This document shows, piece after piece, positions 1 to 7,384 of a stretch of 64,000 bases of DNA. Positions within the stretch are counted from its first letter, which is position 1. Each line of letters begins with the position of its first letter. Source of the DNA: Burkholderiales bacterium (lineage in GTDB: Bacteria; Pseudomonadota; Gammaproteobacteria; Burkholderiales; Burkholderiaceae_C); contig JACRNC010000003.1 of NCBI GenBank assembly GCA_016219375.1, positions 1 to 64,000 on the forward strand. Direction: 5' to 3'. Made by a program: the position numbers and the translations under genes. The notes under the pieces were generated by a model that had not been told where the DNA came from, searched no databases, and worked only from the letters and a program-made list of their open reading frames with translations.

Positions 1-2
1 GC

Positions 3-110
3 GGCACACGCGACTGGTCGCACATCCGGGCCGTTACCCTCAACCCTGAACGCGACTCTGTGGTCACAACGGCTGTGAGCCGAGGAGACATTCAGCCGAT
101 TGCTGCGTGA
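3..110 (+). CDS. C-terminal end of an unidentified protein
   Basis: An open frame enters from the left edge and stops at a TGA at 108-110, giving 35 residues that begin GTRDWSHIRAVTL. The other two forward frames stop earlier (by 49 and 78). I do not recognise the protein. It lies upstream of and parallel to the DUF2779 fragment, so it may be the last part of an upstream island gene, but 35 residues are too few to exclude chance. Confidence 0.3.
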   Translation, partial: GTRDWSHIRAVTLNPERDSVVTTAVSRGDIQPIAA

Positions 111-158
111 CAGAGGCGACAAGTAGCTTGACGCGCGCCGCAGCTGCGCAGGCGTCTG

Positions 159-737
159 TTGGCCGACGTCGATCCGCCAGAAGACGTTGCTGAATTGGTG
201 GCCTTCATTGATTCAATCGCAAGTACAAGCAATGACCGCGAGCTGCATGGCAGGCGCACCATGGTGGACCTGTGTGAGCTTGCTTCGCTGCATTACTTCC
301 ACCCTTCGACCCAGGGCAGTGCCTCGCTCAAGGCCGTGCTTCCTGCACTGATGCAGGGTTCCGCCTGGCTGCGCTCCATCTACAGCCGTCCGGTGTACGG
401 CATGAGCGCTGAGATCTTGAGCCTCAACTTTCGGGAGCCTGTTGCCTGGTGGGTTAGGGACCAAGGCCGGATCCTGGATCCCTATGAGCTCCTGCCTCCC
501 GTGTTTCCCGATCTCCGTCCCGCAGACGGCCACTCGTGCGAACGCGCCGGCATGTCGGAACTGCGGGATGGCGGGGCTGCGCTGTCTGCATATGCTCGCC
601 TGCAGTTCGAGGATCTCTCGCCTGCAACACGTGAAGCCATTGAGCATGCACTGCTTCGCTACTGCGAACTTGACACGCTGGCCATGGTCATGGCGGTCCA
701 GGCCTGGCAGGCGTGGGTTGCTGAGGCCCCTTACTGA
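159..737 (+). CDS. DUF2779-domain protein, C-terminal fragment
   Basis: The 192 residues match the C-terminal part of DUF2779 proteins as I know the family: a VDL segment near residue 36, the block HPSTQGSASLKAVLPAL near residue 48, and RYCELDTLAMV near the end. Full-length members are usually around 500 residues with a nuclease-like N-terminal part. Here the frame is closed by a TGA at 129-131 and the first possible start is a TTG at 159, so the N-terminal half is missing and the gene is probably a remnant. It ends 11 bp before the WYL-regulator gene and is likely co-transcribed with it. The molecular activity is not established. Base composition is less GC-rich than the genes after 5.4 kb. 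Confidence 0.6.
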   Translation: MADVDPPEDVAELVAFIDSIASTSNDRELHGRRTMVDLCELASLHYFHPSTQGSASLKAVLPALMQGSAWLRSIYSRPVYGMSAEILSLNFREPVAWWVRDQGRILDPYELLPPVFPDLRPADGHSCERAGMSELRDGGAALSAYARLQFEDLSPATREAIEHALLRYCELDTLAMVMAVQAWQAWVAEAPY

Positions 738-748
738 CCCGCAGCACC

Positions 749-1711
749 ATGCCCAAGCGATCCAGCAACCTCGACACCGTTCAGTTTTCGCTGCAGCTTC
801 TCAAGCGCATCCCCCGGGGGCGCAAGGTAACCGCCGCTGAGCTACGGAGTCAGCTGGCGGATGCAGGATTCGAGCGCGACCTGCGCACGATCCAGCGTCA
901 GCTCGAGGCACTAAGCGAGCATTTCGACATCGAGCGCGACATCCGCAATAAGCCCTACGGCTATTCATGGAAGACGCTCGCACCCGGCTTCTCGTTGCCC
1001 GGCCTCAACGAGCAGGAGTCCGTTTTGCTGACGCTGGCCCAACAGCATCTGCAGAGCCTGCTGCCGGCTCATCTCATGCGGTCGATGGATGCCTTCTTCC
1101 GCCAGGCCCGGCTCAACCTGAATGATGGCTCATCGAGTGAGGCTAGGGCATGGCAGCGAAAGGTCCGCGTCATCTCCACGACCCAGCGGCTGCTGCCGCC
1201 AAAGACGCGTCAAGACGTCTTCGATGCCGTGAGCCAGGCGCTCTACGCCGACCACTGGCTGGAGGTCAGCTACGTCAACGCCGGCGGCAAGCGCTCCGAT
1301 TCAAAGGTGATGCCTCTCGGACTGGCTCAACAAGGTTTACGGCTGTTGCTGGTGTGCCGGTTTGAGGGATACGAGGACAACCGCTCCCTTGCCGTGCACC
1401 GCATTCATTCGGCGATGGACACAGGCCTGCCCTTCAAACGCCCTGCCGAATTCGATCTCCAGACGTACGAGGATGAGGGGCGGTTTGGCTTCAGCGCCGG
1501 CAAGCGCATCTCCTTGGTGTTCCGGCTGCCCAAGCTGGCGGGCATCCACCTGATCGAATCGCCGCTCTCTGCGGATCAGACTGTGACGGAAACAGCAGAT
1601 GGCTATGAGTTCACCGCAACGGTGACCGAGTCGGAGCAGCTGAAGTGGTGGTTAAGGGGCTTCGGAAGCGATCTCCAATTGGTCAGCCCAAAAGGTTTGT
1701 TGGCCGCCTGA
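749..1711 (+). CDS. WYL-domain transcriptional regulator (YafY-like)
   Basis: This 320-residue protein has a winged helix-turn-helix at about residues 10-70 (RTIQRQLEAL recognition-helix region), a WYL domain at about 150-220 and a WCX-type C-terminal extension ending WWLRGFGSDLQLVSP. In the WYL core the signature tryptophan and tyrosine are replaced (GLRLLLVCRF), while the following HRI motif is kept, so ligand recognition may differ from the family norm. WYL regulators sense nucleic-acid or nucleotide ligands and often control phage-defence or DNA-damage loci. The start is an ATG 11 bp after the DUF2779 fragment. Neighbouring AAA+ and exonuclease genes make control of this island a reasonable inference. 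Confidence 0.85.
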   Translation: MPKRSSNLDTVQFSLQLLKRIPRGRKVTAAELRSQLADAGFERDLRTIQRQLEALSEHFDIERDIRNKPYGYSWKTLAPGFSLPGLNEQESVLLTLAQQHLQSLLPAHLMRSMDAFFRQARLNLNDGSSSEARAWQRKVRVISTTQRLLPPKTRQDVFDAVSQALYADHWLEVSYVNAGGKRSDSKVMPLGLAQQGLRLLLVCRFEGYEDNRSLAVHRIHSAMDTGLPFKRPAEFDLQTYEDEGRFGFSAGKRISLVFRLPKLAGIHLIESPLSADQTVTETADGYEFTATVTESEQLKWWLRGFGSDLQLVSPKGLLAA

Positions 1712-1844
1712 CTGCCACTGCAGCTTCGCGGGCGCCACTGATCGCGAATGCCCCGCTGCGTTTGGATGGCGCCTCACCCTGCTGCGACACATCCCGTCGC
1801 AATGAGGTCGACCATCGCTGCTCCCTTTAACGAAGAGCACCGTC

Positions 1845-2168
1845 ATGCTGAAGATCCTCGACATTGAAGCCCGCCGTTGCGCGAGCAACCCCGACCCCAC
1901 GCCCGATGGACACTGGGTCGGCTTAGCCTTCGAGAACGCCTACGGCATTCACGTTCTCGAACTGAACGGCCGCCGACCGCTGCCTGATCACGACCCACAA
2001 CTACGCTCGGACCTTGAGTACCTGCTCTGGGACTACGGACTGCTCTCCCAGCAAGAGAGCGAAACGAGGGATGAGCGCGTCCGTGTCGCGCAGGATCTTT
2101 GGGACACGCAGCGCTGGTGCCACCCTCGCGCGCGGCAGTACATGGAGCACCTGGGCTCGAGCGAGTGA
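1845..2168 (+). CDS. Hypothetical protein, 107 aa
   Basis: I do not recognise this protein. It starts with ATG at 1845 and is soluble, acidic and free of predicted membrane segments or signal peptide. Residues 20-40 (HWVGLAFENAYGIHVLEL) resemble a short beta-strand-rich segment, followed by a helical C-terminal half containing LRSDLEYLLWDYGLL and a TQRWCHPRARQYMEHL end. It follows the WYL gene by 133 bp on the same strand and converges on the AAA+ ATPase gene, with 44 bp between the two stop codons. Codon use is like the neighbouring island genes. It could be a small accessory subunit of the module, but nothing in the sequence shows this. Confidence 0.5.
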   Translation: MLKILDIEARRCASNPDPTPDGHWVGLAFENAYGIHVLELNGRRPLPDHDPQLRSDLEYLLWDYGLLSQQESETRDERVRVAQDLWDTQRWCHPRARQYMEHLGSSE

Positions 2169-2212
2169 CCTCGACCGGCATGTGCGCCTGCTACCGCGCC
2201 CTGGCGAATGGC

Positions 2213-4462
2213 TCACACGAACCCCATTGGCGCGCTCTTCGCACCGCTCTTTGAGCGGTGCTCCGCCTGGAGCTCTTCTAGCCAAGCGGACGCGGGAAGC
2301 CCCAGGGCGCGCATGCGGCGGGCCGCGTTCGCGAAGTCGCCCGGCGTCAGCCCGTCGAGACGTTCAAGCTCCCTACGGGTGCCGGCGTCCACAGGCGTGG
2401 AGCCCTCCGCAGACTCGGGCCGCCAGCCACTCGACAGCTCGGCATACAGATCGACGCGCTGTTGAAGAAGCAGCGGCTGGAAGTCCATGCGGAACGTGAA
2501 CCGCCGCATCAACGCCGGGTCAAAGAGGTCGGCGTGGTTGGTCGCGCAGATGAAGATCCCTTGGAAGAGTTCGAGCCATCGCAGGAATTCAGCAGTGACG
2601 GCGCGATCCGCGCGATGCGAGCCTTGGTCGCGCGCACTGAGCAGCACTTCGGCCTCATCTAGGAGGAGCAGCTCGGTACGTGGGTCGCAGTCTCGGAACA
2701 TGCTGGCCACGTTGCCCTCCGACTCGCCGTACCACTTCGAGTGGATATCGGATGCCGTGCGAACCACCAGCCGCAGGCCGAGTTGGGCGGCAATCTCGCC
2801 CGCCAGCTCTGTCTTGCCTGTGCCGGGCGGGCCAGAAAAGAGCATGGCAACGCCGGCGGCTGCTTCGGCCGTGGCAGCCCTGCGGTGCAACGATTGCACG
2901 ACGGCTGTAGGGCATGTATTGCCCTGGACGTTCAGGTAACGCAGATCGAATCGCGTCGCCCGCGCGGGGGACGCCGACGCGGTCCTGTGGCCGCCCGCCC
3001 TGAGATGCGACTCCAGCACGGAACGAACGGTCTCGTCGACGTCCACCTTGTCTTGTCCACCGATGGTTGCGAACCGCGCAGCGATGTCGAGGTGCGCGGG
3101 CGTGATCGCCGGGAGGGCGCTGGCGAATTCCACCGTGGAATCGCTGCAACCGAGTGCTCCCAGGCGTTGCTGCGCTATCGCCCGTCGCAGGGCATAAGGC
3201 GTGGACGGGAACTCCAGGCAGTAGGAGAACCGCCGCAGATAGGCAGGGTCAAGCTGCGAGATCCTATTGCTGATCCAGATGACTGGAGCGGGGTTCTGCT
3301 CGAGCAGGCCGTTGATCGAGGCCTTGCCTTCCGTATGGCAGTCGACGTCACCGAGAAGTGGATGGCTGAAGCTGCGTTGGAAGATGTCCTCGGCTTCGTC
3401 GACGACCATGATCGAACTTCCCGCCTGACCCCCAAAGCTTTGGCTCAACAGCAGGTGTGACAGCCTTTCTGCGCGAGTGGCCTCACCACCGTCTTCATCG
3501 GCGTCACTCACAGAGAAGGCGTCCGCGCCGATCTGATCGGCCAGCTGCCGCACAAATTCGGTCTTGCCTGTGCCGGGCGGACCGTAGACCAAGATGTTCA
3601 CTCCATGTGCGCCGCTGTCCAGTGCGCCGCGCAGTGCGGCCGCGAGCAGTGCGCGGTGGCGCTCAAGGTGTGGCCACTCAAGTCGCATACCGGATGACTT
3701 GGCCATGGGGTTCAGGACGGAAAGCGCCATCTCCCGTTCGCTCTCGAATGGTGTGCCCAACAGGCGTTCGCCGATGCTGCTCAGCTTCAGCAGGTCCTCC
3801 ATATCAGACCATCCACGCCGCGTCGACAGATCAATCAACAGGCCGCAACGCGCGAGCCGTCCTTTCCTGCTGAGCAGCTGTGAGACCTCGGCTGCACTGA
3901 GGTCCATGAGTACCCCTATGGCTCGTTCAACGCGAGACGTCCCGCTGACGAACTGGAACAGCGAACTTTCAATGGACGCGTGAGTGCATGCCGCGGCCAG
4001 CCGCAGCATCCCCGCCTCTCCGTCGCTCAGTCCCAACAGCCGAGTCAGCATCGCCACGTTTCGATCGCCCGGAAAGTCGTTTTCGGTGACGAAGGTGATC
4101 AGCGTGCGTTCGACCTTGTCGACCAGCATGCGAAACCGCGGCAGGTCTCGAGCAATCGCCTGCCCCAGCGTGTGGAGCACGCTTCGATCGAAGGTAAGGA
4201 CCGCTTCCGAATCGGATGACATGCACGGTGCAAGGTCCTCAGCGGCCTGCGATCGGCTGTGAGCCTGGAGCGCCGTTCGGAGCATCCGAGAGTGCTTCTG
4301 AAAAACGGGCGCGAACGCTGCGCCGAGGTCGGTGAGGCCGCTGTCATGGACATGGCTGCCTGTGTTCCGAACGCAGTAGAACAAGGCGAGCACCGCCCTC
4401 GCATTCGGGACGGCCTGAGGATCTTTCGGATCGAGCTTCCACAAGTGATTGGTGCGAGGCAT
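2213..4462 (-). CDS. Tandem AAA+ ATPase
   Basis: The 749-residue product has an N-terminal helical region of about 260 residues with no recognisable domain, followed by two AAA+ modules. Module 1 has Walker A GPPGTGKTEF (about residue 291) and Walker B SIMVVDEAEDIF. Module 2 has Walker A GPPGTGKTEL (about residue 542), the pore-loop/substrate segment SKWYGESEGN and Walker B LLLLDEAEVLL, then ICATNHADLFDPALMRRF with sensor and arginine-finger-like residues. This resembles p97/FtsH-like and Bcs1-like classical AAA proteins, which remodel proteins or complexes. It is transcribed away from the exonuclease gene, with a 159-bp divergent region between their starts. The N-terminal domain is probably the specificity part. 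Function in this island is unknown; a defence or toxin-control role is inference only. Confidence 0.85.
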   Translation of the reverse strand: MPRTNHLWKLDPKDPQAVPNARAVLALFYCVRNTGSHVHDSGLTDLGAAFAPVFQKHSRMLRTALQAHSRSQAAEDLAPCMSSDSEAVLTFDRSVLHTLGQAIARDLPRFRMLVDKVERTLITFVTENDFPGDRNVAMLTRLLGLSDGEAGMLRLAAACTHASIESSLFQFVSGTSRVERAIGVLMDLSAAEVSQLLSRKGRLARCGLLIDLSTRRGWSDMEDLLKLSSIGERLLGTPFESEREMALSVLNPMAKSSGMRLEWPHLERHRALLAAALRGALDSGAHGVNILVYGPPGTGKTEFVRQLADQIGADAFSVSDADEDGGEATRAERLSHLLLSQSFGGQAGSSIMVVDEAEDIFQRSFSHPLLGDVDCHTEGKASINGLLEQNPAPVIWISNRISQLDPAYLRRFSYCLEFPSTPYALRRAIAQQRLGALGCSDSTVEFASALPAITPAHLDIAARFATIGGQDKVDVDETVRSVLESHLRAGGHRTASASPARATRFDLRYLNVQGNTCPTAVVQSLHRRAATAEAAAGVAMLFSGPPGTGKTELAGEIAAQLGLRLVVRTASDIHSKWYGESEGNVASMFRDCDPRTELLLLDEAEVLLSARDQGSHRADRAVTAEFLRWLELFQGIFICATNHADLFDPALMRRFTFRMDFQPLLLQQRVDLYAELSSGWRPESAEGSTPVDAGTRRELERLDGLTPGDFANAARRMRALGLPASAWLEELQAEHRSKSGAKSAPMGFV

Positions 4463-4621
4463 GGCGTCCCTCCTGGTTATGCTGAGGGGTCCAGTCTGTC
4501 GAGGCGAGCGACAGCACGTGTCGCACGAGCGGCGCCCCGTCCGGTTGTGTAGGGCTCAATGCGGCACAAGTCGTCGCAGATGGAGCCAGGATGCGAGTTC
4601 ACGAGATTCAGGAGCTTTCCC

Positions 4622-5293
4622 ATGGCCTCTAGAGCCGAGCCGCTTATCACGCGCCAACACGTGAACGTCACGTTGGTGGACACAGAGACAACGAGTCTTG
4701 ACCCGGCGTCCGGCGAGGTGGTCGGTGTCAGCTTGCTGTGCCTGCGGGTCGCGATCGACACGGGACGCGTGGAACGAGTGGTTGCGAGCACGCATCAATG
4801 GCGCCAGCCGATCTCCATCAGCCCGGAGGTCGAAACATTGATCGGCGTGACGCATGAAAGCCTGAAGGGGCGACGATTTGACGAGCGCGCGATCAACGAA
4901 GTGGTGTCCGTGACCGATCTCGTCATCGCTCATAACGCTGATTTCGACAGATCGTTTCTTGAGTCCGTCATACCGAGCCTGATCGAAAAGCCGTGGGCGT
5001 GTTCGATGACTGATATCCAGTGGCGTAGCGAGGAAGGGTTGAAGCGAGCCTCAATCGACTTCCTCCTGTCGCATTACGGTGCCGAACCGTCCTCGGGCGC
5101 ACCCGGTGACGACTGTCGTGCCCTGGCATTTCTGCTCGATCAACCGCTGCCCCGGAGCGCCTGCACCGGTTTCCGACGATTGATAGAGGCAGCCGCGGTG
5201 GCCCCGAGGCGGATAACGGATGGCAGTGAGACCGCTGGGGCCTGTCGTGGCAGATCACGCCGGGGTGATGATGGAGGCGATCGCCGATCCTGA
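4622..5293 (+). CDS. DEDD-type 3'-5' exonuclease, C-terminally truncated
   Basis: The protein belongs to the DnaQ/RNase T exonuclease superfamily. Exo I is LVDTETTSLDP, Exo II is IAHNADFDRSF, and an Exo III-like GDDCRALAFLL supplies an acidic residue. In related beta-proteobacterial proteins a histidine sits five residues before the Exo III aspartate (HRAxxDCRAL); here that position is glycine, so activity may be impaired. I place the start at ATG 4622 because AGGAG lies 7 bases upstream at 4610-4614; a longer ATG at 4559 has no such site. From about residue 197 the sequence no longer resembles the family and runs into a foreign gene fragment, so roughly 70 native C-terminal residues appear to be lost. 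It is divergent from the AAA+ gene. Confidence 0.75.
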   Translation: MASRAEPLITRQHVNVTLVDTETTSLDPASGEVVGVSLLCLRVAIDTGRVERVVASTHQWRQPISISPEVETLIGVTHESLKGRRFDERAINEVVSVTDLVIAHNADFDRSFLESVIPSLIEKPWACSMTDIQWRSEEGLKRASIDFLLSHYGAEPSSGAPGDDCRALAFLLDQPLPRSACTGFRRLIEAAAVAPRRITDGSETAGACRGRSRRGDDGGDRRS

Positions 5294-5386
5294 CCCGGGC
5301 GTGGCCCAGCGGCCTTTGCCGCTATGGCGACGATGCGCAAGATCGACATTGCCGCGATCGAGGCGGCGCGACGGGGCAGCGCCTGA
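5218..5386 (+). pseudogene. PhnB-like VOC protein remnant
   Basis: Read across frames, this stretch encodes the C-terminus of a PhnB / 3-demethylubiquinone methyltransferase-like VOC protein: GWQ then an in-frame TGA (5227), DRWGLSWQITP, a frameshift, VMMEAIADPDPGVAQR, another frameshift, then MRKIDIAAIEAARRG and a stop at 5384-5386. The conserved WGLSWQ and KIDIAAIEAA blocks are characteristic of the family. The upstream two thirds of the gene are absent and replaced by the exonuclease coding region, so this is the broken end of a resident gene at the edge of the atypical segment. It cannot make a functional protein. Confidence 0.7.
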
Positions 5387-5446
5387 GCGCCGGGCGGGGG
5401 GCGAGAGGCGGCGGCATCCGGGCCGCACCAGCACGGCCCCGGGCCA

Positions 5447-6625
5447 TCAATGCACGCCCGGCTCGCCGGGCTCGTGGATGGGGCAGCGGTTGAACGTGCT
5501 GCGAAAGCCGCGTGAGGCGGCCATGACGATGCGGCGGGCGCGGTTGATGGCGCCCAGCGGGCGGTGCGCGGCCAGGGTGTGCCAGGGGTCGAAGGCGAGC
5601 TCGGCTTCGGCCAGCGGCGACACGGCCTCGTCCCAGGCGGTCTGCGGCGGGATGATCAGCCGCGCGACCGGGATGTGCGGGCTGAGGGCGGCGTCCCACT
5701 CCACCGATGCGTCCTCGATGGGCATCCGCTCGATGTCCATGCACAGCTGCACGCGCAGCTCCCATTCCGCGGCTGCGGCGGTGGCTGCGGCGAAGAAGGC
5801 GTTGATGGCATGGCGCTGGGCGTCGTGGTCGTGGGCGGGCAGGTCCCGTCCCTGCAGCGCAGCCAGGGATGGCGAGGCCGGCGCCAGCGAGAACTTGGCC
5901 ATGTAGGGGCCGTAGAGGAAGGGCACCTGGGTGAAGTAGGTCTCGCCCAGCGGGTGGGTGGGCGGCTGCCCGCCCATGCCCTTGAGTGCGGTGCTGTCGG
6001 CGCCCACGGCCTGCAGCACGGCCTCGGCACCGCGCAGCACGGTGGACAGCACCTCCTTGGCGCGCGGGGCGCGGCCGGTGGTGGCGGCCAGCAGCCGGGC
6101 GTCCTTGACGAAGCCCTGCGGGCCGGGGCGCACGAAAACCGGGCCGTTGACCATGAGGAAGTCCTGCGTGCGGCCGTCGGGCGACTCGGGCACGCGCTGG
6201 CCGGGCACGTTGACTACCTTGAGCGCGACGGCGCGCGGGGTGGACACGCCGTCGGGCAGCTGCTCGGCTGGCGGGGACGAGAAGCGCACGATGGCGTCAT
6301 AGCCGGCCGGCTCGGCGAACAGCCCCTGGGCCAGATGCGGCGGCAGGCCGGGCAGCACCTGCAGGCGCGCGCGCAGCAGGGCCTGGCCCTTGGCATGGAC
6401 GGCGCGGTGGGCGCTGCCGTGCTGCTGCGCGGCCTTCTGTGCCATGGCGATGAAGATCTCCTGCAGCTGCGCGATGGCAGCGGCCTCGTCGGGCTCGGCA
6501 TGCTCGTAGGCCGGCTGGTAGCGCAGCGGCTGCGCATCCGGCGGCCCGGACGTGGCCGCGGCCACGCCGGGGCCAATGCTGAGCGGGGCGGTGAAGGTGC
6601 CGGCAGTGGCTGGGCGCGGGTCCAT
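5447..6625 (-). CDS. Catalase-related haem protein
   Basis: This 392-residue protein belongs to the catalase-like superfamily that includes SrpA-type and small catalase-related enzymes rather than classical KatA/KatE. The distal-histidine region is seen as HRAVHAKGQALL (about residue 80), followed by IVRFSSPPAEQLPDG and a Pro/Arg-rich core with TQDFLMVNGPVF. A C-terminal segment with FDPWHTLAAHRPLGAINRAR is typical of this subgroup. No signal peptide is visible, so it is probably cytoplasmic. Such proteins decompose peroxides or act as peroxidases; substrate is not predictable. The start is ATG 6625. It stands alone, after the truncated VOC gene and before a tandem-repeat region. Confidence 0.8.
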   Translation of the reverse strand: MDPRPATAGTFTAPLSIGPGVAAATSGPPDAQPLRYQPAYEHAEPDEAAAIAQLQEIFIAMAQKAAQQHGSAHRAVHAKGQALLRARLQVLPGLPPHLAQGLFAEPAGYDAIVRFSSPPAEQLPDGVSTPRAVALKVVNVPGQRVPESPDGRTQDFLMVNGPVFVRPGPQGFVKDARLLAATTGRAPRAKEVLSTVLRGAEAVLQAVGADSTALKGMGGQPPTHPLGETYFTQVPFLYGPYMAKFSLAPASPSLAALQGRDLPAHDHDAQRHAINAFFAAATAAAAEWELRVQLCMDIERMPIEDASVEWDAALSPHIPVARLIIPPQTAWDEAVSPLAEAELAFDPWHTLAAHRPLGAINRARRIVMAASRGFRSTFNRCPIHEPGEPGVH

Positions 6626-6719
6626 GTGCAGCTCCGGTAAGGCGCAGGGCCGCCGGCAGGCGGGGACAGGCGGCCCAGCGGCCGGCGCGGCAATCGGTGT
6701 TCCGGGCTAAGGGGTCAGT

Positions 6720-6816
6720 CGATCGGTTGATCAGTCGATCAGCCAATGAGCCGATCAGCCAATGAGCCAGTGAGCCGATCAGCCGATCAGCCGATCAGCC
6801 GATCAGCCGATCAGCC
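6720..6816. repeat. 8-bp tandem repeat (GATCAGCC)n
   Basis: Five perfect consecutive copies of GATCAGCC occupy 6777-6816, preceded by degenerate copies (GATCAGCCAATGAGCC and similar) from about 6720. The array lies between the catalase-related gene and the small hydrophilic protein, about 20 bp past the stop of the latter. Such short arrays vary in copy number by slippage. GATC sites recur every 8 bases. Confidence 0.85.
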
Positions 6817-6836
6817 GGCGGGCCAGCGCCATCGCT

Positions 6837-7085
6837 TCAGCCCTGGTCGAAGCCGCGTGCCGGGCGGTGGGCGCTCTTGGCGCGCTCGGGGTCTTGCGCG
6901 GCGCTCTTCTCGCCGCTTTCGGGCGCGCTGTGGATGTCGTCCTTGGGCGGCTGGCTGGTTTGGCCGGTGCCGGGCGTGCCCTGGCCGCCGGCCTTGACGC
7001 CGGCATCGGTGTAGCGGCTGTCGCTGCCGGCGTGCTGGCGCTGGCCGCGCTCGGAGCCGGCGTTGTGGGGATTAGGCTGGGCCAT
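6837..7085 (-). CDS. Small hydrophilic protein, 82 aa
   Basis: An 82-residue, low-complexity, charged protein rich in Gly, Ser, Pro and Gln, starting MAQPNPHNAGSERGQRQHAG and ending ARGFDQG. I place the start at ATG 7085 because a strong ribosome-binding site (AGGAGA, the complement of 7091-7096) lies just upstream. The composition suggests an intrinsically disordered stress protein. No domain is recognised. It is a single-gene unit between a 299-bp gene-free stretch and the 8-bp repeat array. Confidence 0.6.
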   Translation of the reverse strand: MAQPNPHNAGSERGQRQHAGSDSRYTDAGVKAGGQGTPGTGQTSQPPKDDIHSAPESGEKSAAQDPERAKSAHRPARGFDQG

Positions 7086-7384
7086 GGTGGTCTCCTGTGG
7101 AGTTGCGGATGAGGCTGCCAGGCGGCAAGGCCTGTGCCGGTGGGACATGCACCGACACGCGCTTAAACCTGCCAGCCGACAGGGCTGTGCATATCGTGCT
7201 GGGCGCGATTGCACGCAGGCAACCGCCACCCGCGGAGCCTCCGCTGAAGATCAGACGAGGACAGGCTCACCGCATCGCAAGGCGCGCAACGGCAGAGCTG
7301 CGCGAGAGCCGGGCGGCAAAAGAGCATCGACGTGCGCGAACGTCAGAGCATCGACGGCATGCTCAAGTGCACGCGCCAGCGGCG

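Noticed and set aside
6720-6816. CRISPR-like array
   Set aside because: Units are contiguous 8-mers without spacers; no cas genes.
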